Shown here piece after piece: positions 48,222 through 56,900 of a DNA stretch of 64,000 nt. Position numbers and translations under genes: made by a program. Where the stretch lies: assembly GCF_900964775.1 (NCBI RefSeq), contig NC_041807.1:20498193-20562192 (forward strand). The letters are read 5' to 3'. The notes beneath the pieces are model-generated. The model worked only from the letters and a program-made list of their open reading frames with translations. It did no database searches and was not told where the DNA came from. The DNA is from Scleropages formosus (taxonomy: Eukaryota > Chordata > Actinopteri > Osteoglossiformes > Osteoglossidae). Each line of letters opens with the position of its first letter. Positions within the stretch are counted from its first letter, which is position 1.

Positions 48222-50250
48222 CAGTTCAGTTCCGTGTTTTCCTATTTACTGCTCTTCCCTGCACGTTAACCAGTACAGCCCTGTTTTCACAGACCACTGG
48301 TTTGGTGGGACTGGCTGTGTCTCAGAATCCACATGAGGTAGGTGTGTGTGGAGCTGCTCTCTCTCTGCTACCACACTGGTCCACAGGATCCGCTGGTTCT
48401 GCTTGCCGATTTATTATTATATACTTATACGTACGACGGCTCTCTCTCACGCTGCGGTGCTTGCTTGGTCTAGTCGAGTCCCTCAGACATGGGCAGATGG
48501 AGTGCTGACACCTGGCCTGCTGTGTGGGCCTGTTGCCTGGCTTGTAGTCTGAAGGTTGGAGGTTCAAATCGCTGTACTGCCCTGGCTTCAATCAAGCAGG
48601 CACTTGATCCTGAATTGTTACACTTGCTGTTTGACATTTACATTTATTCACTTAGCTGACACTTTCCTCCAAAGCAAATTCCAATGAACTCTATGTAGTG
48701 TTATCAGCCCACACACCTTATTCACCGTGGTGACTTACACTGCTAGATACACTGCTTACACTGGCTCACTCATCCATACATCAGCGGAACACACACAGTG
48801 ATAGTCTCTTTGTCGCTCGCACACTATAAAGTTTTAAGAGGCTTAAAATTATGTTGCCTTGGATGTAGAAGTCTCATAAATAAAGGTTAATGCTTCCCTT
48901 ATGAATTCCTCCAAAGCAACTTACAATATTAAGTTACCTACAATTATCTACACGTTTATACAGCTGGGTAATTTTACTGGAGCAACTTGGGGTAAGCACT
49001 TTACTCAAGGGTACTACAGCTGGATTTGAACCTGCAACCTTTCAGTCCAAGGGAAGCAGCACTAACCACTACGCTACGAGCTGTCTGCTATTCATACTAA
49101 GCAATAACAGATATCAAGTAATGACTCAGAATGAACTTCATTAGACTGTGCCTGTTGGCAGCTCTTTGGAAAGTTTGCACCAGTCTGTTGACTTAACTAA
49201 CAGTTGCTCTGGATGCTTCAGATAGCAGACAGATTTGCAACATGAGCCATAAATAACAGAAAATTACTGGTTTTTGAGTCTGCTTCTCACAGGTTTTCTT
49301 TCTGTTGTTCCTTTACCATTTTAGCCTACTTGCAAGTTTTTTTTCCCCTTCATATTAAAGCAATACATGTAATGATCACTAGCCTGTAATGATTGTAGCA
49401 AATAAGGTTCAAAGTACGAATATTTACAAATGCTGCATTTGCTTTTAACAGCTAATTGTAAGTCTATATTGCTTTAATTTTTGTTTTTGGACTTTACAGA
49501 CTATGTAAATTTCTGTCTTTCTCCAGCGTCTTCGAATTCTCTACACCAAGATCTTGGGATGTCTGCAGACAATGCCCCAGGATGCTGCCTACAGGAAGTA
49601 CACAGAGCAGTTGATCAGTGAGAGATTTAACCATGTCAAAATGGTAATGTTTACACCTTGAGCTCTGTGGCACTTTAAGCTGTTATAAACCTATGATAAA
49701 TTCTGAAACCATCTGGCACTGGGAGGGTTTTCTGGATGGGGAAAATGACATGCTGTGTTTGTCAGAAATAACATGTGCATATTATTAGTTTCATTTGTGT
49801 CAGTACTTATTGGTTTCACATAAATTTAATTGCAGTAATATAATTTTATTTCCTCTAGGAACCTGATGTCAGTAAACTAGAAAAGAAAATCAATTGTGGA
49901 CAGATAGAAGAGGTCATCTTGCAGGTGCGGTAATGCTTGTCTAAGTAAACAGCAGATATGTGGATAAAAATCATTTAAAAAATAAACACAATATTCAGAG
50001 AAACATGGAGTATAAAAATTGTATAGTACATAAGAATGGTTTCTCTTAGCATGCATTTTATTGAAAAAATTGACACTTATTGACCTGTTTTTTTTTTGTA
50101 TTATATTGCTGGTGATGTACCATTCTGAGATGCGCTGTCATGCTGCAGGCGGAAGCGGAGCTCTCTCTCTCCAGGAAGATGTTAGACTGGAAGCCGTGGG
50201 AACCTCTGATTGAGGAGCCACCTGCCAACCAGTGGAAATGGCCTATTTAA
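47936..50250 (+). CDS. ndufa5: NADH dehydrogenase 1 alpha subcomplex subunit 5 (complex I B13)
   Basis: NDUFA5 is an accessory subunit of the mitochondrial complex I peripheral arm. Exons: 47936-47956, 48293-48337, 49527-49643, 49859-49924, 50149-50250, all in phase 0, giving 116 residues, the same length as human. The protein starts [16 protein letters not shown], contains [20 protein letters not shown] and [15 protein letters not shown], and ends [11 protein letters not shown], a highly conserved terminus. Two overlapping polyadenylation signals follow at 50268-50273 and 50279-50284. Intron 1 carries a TG microsatellite of about 80 bp. It lies head-to-head with asb15 copy B and upstream of iqub on the same strand. 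Confidence 0.97.
48141..48221. repeat. (TG)n microsatellite
   Basis: About 40 uninterrupted TG units lie in intron 1 of ndufa5. They generate spurious valine/cysteine open frames. Confidence 0.97.
48520..48690. mobile_element. SINE pieces: tRNA-like head and inverted family-B tail
   Basis: GCTTGTAGTCTGAAGGTTGG followed by GGTTCAAATCGC at 48538-48572 is a tRNA-like head. ACATTTACATTTATTCACTTAGC at about 48637 begins an inverted family-B tail that grades into a second repeat (ACACTGCTAGATACACTGC to about 48790). Confidence 0.5.
48902..49085 (-). mobile_element. Family-B SINE in ndufa5 intron 2
   Basis: CCTCCAAAGCAACTTACAAT, TTTATACAGCTGGGTAATTT, GGGTACTACAGCTGG and GCACTAACCACTACGCTACG follow the inverted family-B order from tail to head. 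Confidence 0.8.
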
Positions 50251-50773
50251 AGCCTGTTATTGAAGTTAATAAAACCCTAATAAATTTGGATTAAGTGTGT
50301 GTGTCCCTGCAAATAGACTTCAAGTCTGAGGTAATCTGTGTGATAACCATGTAAATACAAATATTTAAACAGTGTAATGTTGCACTTTTTTTTTCTTGAT
50401 GTCCTGTATGTTGTGCCCTGCTTGCTATTTGTCGGGGTGGATGGGGTCGTTTGTCTCGGTCACTTGCTTTGCAGGTTTTGGCAAAACAGTAGTTTGCCAC
50501 CTCCTGTTAAACGTAACGTTATAAGACACCTCGGACAAAGCTTGATAAGGCTCATAATAATAATTGTTTTCCATCTTGGTCCTAGTCGCTTTGCCATCTG
50601 TAATAGCTCTTCTGTTTACTGCTCTGTCTCTTCTGTATCATAATTGTTGATAGTTAATTTCTGAAAAACTGTCTAAATTCAGTTTTTATCAAGAACGAGA
50701 GCCGATTTCTTGAAAAGAAAGGGAATCGTCCCCCGCTGCTGATGACGGTGCCTCCAGGCGCCGTCACGTGTCC

Positions 50774-50787
50774 GTAACCATGGAAAC
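50774..50787 (+). promoter_or_regulatory. RFX X-box upstream of iqub
   Basis: GTAACCATGGAAAC fits the palindromic X-box (GTNRCC, 0-3 bases, RGNAAC) bound by RFX factors, which switch on ciliary genes. It lies 171 bp upstream of the iqub start codon, inside a short CG-rich promoter-like segment. IQUB is an axonemal protein, so the site fits its expected regulation. Confidence 0.75.
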
Positions 50788-50957
50788 GACTAAACAAGCG
50801 GGCCTCGCTCAGTCCGCGCGCGCCGGTGTAAGCGGAGGGAAAATAAGGACCAAACTCGGGGAAGGTTAATAAAACTAGAAGGGGTCTTACCTGTTTGTGG
50901 TTATTATGACGGCCGCCTTCTAATTATCAAGGTAATTATCGAGGTTTTACATGCATC

Positions 50958-53900
50958 ATGTCTCGAGAGAATGAAGGTAAAACACGGTACTCCTCCGCGG
51001 AGGAAACCGCGGATAATCCCGAGACGGGGGAGCCAAAGGTGCGAGAGGAGGGAGATGCAGAAGACCCCCCACACAAGGAGAGAGGGGTCCATACGGCCGA
51101 CAGCACTGCCACAGGTATCAAGACAGCTATAGCAAAGCTTTTTAATATGAATATTTAATACGGATATTTTTAATATGCTTTAAGTATTGAAGGAAGACGC
51201 ACCTTCTGTTGCTTTTAATACACTGAGCACCTCCAGGGCAGAGTAACAGTCTTTCTGATCATTATAAACCTTTATTTGTCTGAGATCTTTGTCCAAGGTG
51301 ACAAAGGTGTTACATATTAACCCGTATAAAACAGAACTACTTTGTAAGAATGTTCATTTTAACAGTTTTATGGACTTTGAGCTATATTACAATTAAATCT
51401 GTGCTAAAAGGACTGAAAGTAATAATGCATTTCAGATGTTGACCCCTTCATTCCATAAATGTGCAAAATTTGTCATCTAGTTATTGACACTAAAAAATAA
51501 TACCAATAATAAAATTGTAAATACTGTGGAAGTGAGCTGACTGAAGACAGTCCCACCATCCTCTTCTGTTTTTGTACCACCGCTCTGTGAGGAAATTTAC
51601 ATTTACACTTCTCTCCATCATCTGACATTTAGTTGTTTAGCTGACACTTTTCTCCAAAGCAACACAAAATGTTAATCTACCAACACTTATTTACCCCTAT
51701 GTATGTATGTGTGTATGTATGTGTGGGGACAGCTGGTAGCATAGTGGTTAGAGTGATTGCCTTTGGACCCACAGGTTTGAGCCTCAGCTCCCACTGTAGT
51801 ACCCTTGAGCAAAGTACTTACCCTGAATTGCTCCAGTAAAATTACCCAGCTGTATAAATGGGTAAATAATTGTAACCTTAACAATGTAAGTTGCTTTGGA
51901 GAAAAGCATCAGCTAAAAGAATAAATGTAATTTAAATGTGTGTATGTATATATATATATACATATAAATATATGTATATTTATATGTATATATATACATA
52001 TAAATATATGAACCTGTGGGTCCTAAGGCAGCAACTCTAACCACTACACGGGCAGCTGACCCTGGGTTATATGCTGTTTTAACTCCCCAAAAGACATACA
52101 TTTTAGACAATATAATGGTGAAGAAAATGCATTTAAAAGTAAATAGACTAAAAAAGCTTATATCTTCAAGAATTTGTAACTCAAAATGTTCGCAACATGA
52201 GGAGTTCAGTGTTTAACTCTGAGCTTGTGATGATTCTGAGAGCTCCTCTGTCAAAGCTGAATGTCCCTTTTGTCTCAAGAAGAGAATGAAGGTAAAACGT
52301 GGGAGCCAGAGGTGCGAAACGAGAGGAGTGCAGAAGACCCCCCACACAGCCCAGCTGAGACCCTTGAGGAGAGAGTGGTGTCTACAGGGCTGAGTATGAA
52401 CCTTCCAGATGATGACAAACCTTTACTTATCAGACACCTCTGTGTCCATGGTGACTTACAGTCTTTGATCACCAACTTTTCACTGTAAAGTTGAACCTCT
52501 TTCCTTTCCCTTGGGGAGGTGTAAACACAACAAAGACAAAAAGCAAGCTGTAGGGATATTAATAAGTGAAGTAAAAGTCTGAAGTATTTGTGGTTATTCT
52601 TATGGCTTCCTTCCAATTATCAAGGTTTTTCATCCATCACGTCTCAAGAAGAGGATGAAGGTCAAACACAGGACTCCGCCACGGAGGAAACTGCGGATAA
52701 TCCCGAGACTGTGGAGCCAAAGGTGCAAGAGGAGAGGGATGCAGAAGACCCCCCACACAAGGAGAGAGGGGTCCATATGGCCGGCAGCACTGCCACAGGT
52801 AGCAGGGCAGCTATAGCAAAGATTTTTAATATTGATATTTATTTTGAATATTTTTAATATCCTTTTAATATTAAGTGTTGATGGAAGACGCAGATTGAGT
52901 TGCTGTTAATATATTTATTATATTTATTATCTATTATCCAGGCCAGAGTATGAATCTTTCCAGTCACTATAAACATTTATTTATTTTATATCTTTGTAAG
53001 GTGACAAAGTATTAGACGATCAACATTACAATAATTTACCTGTTTATCCAGCATTGTAAATCCCTGTATCATTGGGGTTCGAACCAACAAACTTTACATT
53101 ATACGGCTGCAGCTTTACACCACCTGCTGCCACCAGCGATCATGTTCCTTTATTGATCATTCAGTCATGTGTGGGTTTCCTTGGCTTTGTCACGTGTGTT
53201 TCGTGTTCCATGTGTCAAGTCAAGGTAAAGCTCCTTCCTGATGGACGCATCGTGACTGCAGCCTTTTCAACTGCACTGACCATCCAGGATCTGAAAATTT
53301 ATTTTTCAAAAGAGCTAAAAATCCCATCTGATGTCATAGAAATTCTCCTCTATGGTAAGAGTTGCACATTTTCTCCCTTTAATTAATTTGGTCTAAATGG
53401 TATTTAAACTTGAACTCACACTGATCTGTTTATTATTTGACCCTACAGGTGATGCTGTTGCAGACCATGAGACGCTCATCAGTTTGGGAGTCCAGCCACA
53501 TGGCGCAGTTGAGTTGGAGCTGCGTTCCTCTGACCCCACCGGATACCCGATCCGCCCCTTGAAACAGCAAGCGGAGTATAGCACGCAGGACGTCATCACT
53601 GTGAGGGTTCAAAAAGGTGAGCACTGCTGGAAGCCCCCGTCTCTGGTCTTTCTAGGGTAGGGTCTGGACCACTGTGACCCTGCATTAAGATGAGTAGTTG
53701 TTGAAGATGGATGGATGGATGGATGGATGGAGATGAGTAGTTGTTGAGGACGGATGGATGCGTGGACGGATGGATTAAGATGACTGGTTGTTGAAGATGG
53801 ATGGATGGATGGATGGATGTGAGTAGTTGTTAAGGATAGATGGATGCATGGACGGTTTGATGGATGGATAAGATGAGTGGTTGTTGAAGATGGAAGGATG

Positions 53901-56900
53901 GAAGGAACAAAAGGCATCCATGTATTGTGAGAAAGGCCAGGAAGATGCTCAGGTGTACCAGAAACACTTTGGACCCTTAGAGCTCTAGGACTCTCAACAT
54001 TCTATGCTCTGAAGGGTTCACCTTTATCACTGAGCAGATCCAAAGTCAGAGGCTTTCCAGCAAGTGGTGGTGGAGATAGATAGGGTCATGCAGAAGAAGG
54101 CCTTCCTAGGTGGGTTCCGGCACAAGATCTCAGGGACGGAGTTCCACCACGCCGCGGTGCAAACCCTGCCCAGGAGGAGACCGGACCGTGGTGTGAAGAT
54201 GTTCTCTCAATGGACACAGGTACCTGAGATGAGCTCTTCCTGAGTTACAACCCCTCGTGCTGGTAGCTTTGCATGGGAAAAGGCTCCGATGGATTTAGAT
54301 CTTCTGCGTTTTACATCATTTGTGTTGAAAGTCTTTATCCCAAAATACAGACGGTTGAGACGAAGTCCCAGGCTGTGCAGCTGGCCAACACAACATCCAC
54401 GCAGATGACGAAGATCGGCTGCTATGTGTCCAACATGGAGGACAAAGTCATCACCCCGGGAACGTACATCACTGCTGACGAGTACCACAGCAAGAGGCTG
54501 AAGGCGGTACTGTGATTTTTACTGCTTCAAGTTGCTGCCAGTTTTCTGCCTAGTCCGGTCTTTTATCTAGAGTGATTTGCAGGATTTATTTGACCCGTTT
54601 ATTCCACTGGGTGTGTTTTCGGTTAAATGGCTTGATCTCGGTTGATGTCTAGATAAATGTCTTGAAGAGCACTCGAGGGCAGGATTTAAACATACATTTA
54701 TTCATTTAGCTGATGCTTTTCTCCAAAGGCGATTTAACAATGTTAAAATTATTTACCCAGCTGGTTATCTTTACTGGAGTAATTTAGGTTAACTTCCTTG
54801 CTTAAGGGTAATACAGTAAACCTGCAACCTCTGGATCCAAAGGCAGTAACTCTACCAGCTCTCCAGAGATGTGGAAACATAAGGGTGGTAAAAACCAGTC
54901 ACCTTCAGGGCCCAAGACCCCCCCCCCCCCACCCCGCTTAACTGTTACACTGTGAGCTAGACCTTGATGGAGCTGTGAACTCAGTGTGGATTCCTCCAGG
55001 ACTGCAGCTCATGACGATGCCAGACTTATCCTTCTTGAAATTTGATAAAGGGATGTTTCCACATTAGGGGGCGCAGTGGGTTGGACCGGGTCCTGTTCTC
55101 CGGTGGGTCTGGGGTTCAAGTCTGGCTGGGGGTGCCTTGTGATGGACTGGCGTCCCATCCGGGCTGTGTCCCCTCCCCCTCCAGCCTTATACCCCCTGCC
55201 GGGTTAGGCTCCGGCTCCCCGCGACCCCGCATGGGACCGGCGGTTTCAGATGGTGTGTGTGTGTGTGTTTCCACGTCTCTGATTCTCATTTTTCAAAGAT
55301 TTCTCGTTTTTCTCCTTATTTCCGAGCATCTGCCGTGGTCCATCCTGTTGACGATACGCACTCTTCCCTCTGTTTCCCTCTGGGTGTGGATGAGACTCTT
55401 CCTTTGGTGAACATGGTATTCCGTGTTTCCGCTGCCCTGCTGCTGTGAAGACAAATACGGGCAAAAACCGTTCCGCTGTCATTGTGTCCCAGGTGATCGT
55501 TCTACAGACGTACGTGAGACAGTGGCAGGCCAGGCGTGTGACGGATCGGCTCCGGAAGGACAAGGAGCGCCGTGTGGAATGGGTGAAGAAGGAGGAGCTG
55601 AGGAAGAAGAGGGAGAAGGAGGAGCGCCTGAAAGTCGAGTATCACAGAAGGATGAATCCGGAGACGAAGGAAGACTTTGACCTGCTGTACAACGCTGTGG
55701 ACAGTAGGTTCTGCTCCTGGGCGCTGGTGCTTCCTGGGGCTGGAGACGGACCAGGGGTGCGTGTGGGCTCATCTCCCCGTGTCTCCTGCACCCAGAGTGG
55801 AGGCAGGAGGAGCTGGAGCGCATCAACGCCACCCTCAGCGGGCCGGAGCGCAAGGCGGCCCTGTGCGCACTGCTGGAGCAGGAGACGCAGTTCATCGCGT
55901 ACATCGGGCAGCATCGCTTCGCCGCCGCCGAGAAGAACCGCCTGAGGTCCCTACAGGCCTTCCTGGAAAAGGTCGGTGAGGTCACCGTTACCGTAGTACA
56001 GAGTACCGTGGAAAAGAATTTATTTTCAGATTATTCGCAGATTATTGCCAATTTGTAATTCCTGCAAGACTTGATCGCTCGCTACTGTGGTGGAATGAGC
56101 TCCCTGCGTCCCTCAGAGCTGCTGGATCCCTCCCAGCATTCAAGAAGGGTTTCAAAGCTTTCAGAGCCACTTCTCCCCGATTTCCTATGTGCTCGATAAA
56201 CGTGTACTACGTAATGTGTTTAATAATTTGAAATGTTTTTTTTTTAAACTCCACACGCAGCTACTCATTATAACTCTGGTTTATACCGTGGTATGTGACA
56301 AATGGACTGTACTCAAGAAGTATTACATCTCCTCCTTCTGATGTAACGTACTTTTTGTGTTCTCGGACGCGTGCGTCTGATAAACGAAGAAGTGTAAATT
56401 TTTGACACCGAATCTTTTCGGGAGCCTATTCATTTCACTAACGCTTTATCTCACCACACGACCACGCGTCAGTGCGCCGCCCCCAAGAGATGGCTGGCGT
56501 TTGACGGCAAAGTGACCCTCATGGACACTCAGCACACCATCAGGGCCAGGGAGCTCAAGGAGCTGTACAGCAGCGTTACGGCGCAGAGCGTGAGCCACGA
56601 AGAGAGACTTCGAGCGCTTCTGAGCCTCAGAAACATCGTCAAGGTACCGTCGACACGATGTTGAACCTCTTTCCCATCAGCCTCCCACCCACCAGCGTTG
56701 ATGAACGACTCTGTGTACGCGCTCCGGTTCCCTGTCTGAAACCGTCAAGGGGCAGCAGGTGGCATAACCGTTAGAGTTCGCAAGACTTGGGTTTGTTTCC
56801 CGCCTCCTTCTGTTGTACCTTTGAGGGCACAGTCATAAAACTGTATACATGGGTAAATCATTGTGAATTTCTTTGGAAAACAAAACAAGTTTTTGTTACT

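Larger units (their letters stand above)
50935..53010 (+). repeat. Triplicated iqub N-terminal exon segment
   Basis: Three tandem segments at about 50935-51310, 52225-52490 and 52610-53010 share an exon and its flanks. Common blocks are GGATAATCCCGAGAC (copies 1 and 3), GCAGAAGACCCCCCACACA (all three), AGAGAGGGGTCCATA and the downstream CAGCTATAGCAAAG..TTTTTAATAT (copies 1 and 3). The exon units encode EGKTR../[10 protein letters not shown]-type acidic repeats. Copy 2 has lost the middle of the exon. Confidence 0.9.

Noticed and set aside
48127-48508. Cysteine/valine-rich open frames around the TG run
   Set aside because: Microsatellite translation. The real coding segment here is ndufa5 exon 2 (48293-48337).
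53609-53917. Serine/proline/histidine-rich minus-strand frame
   Set aside because: Translation of the GATG minisatellite in iqub intron 5.
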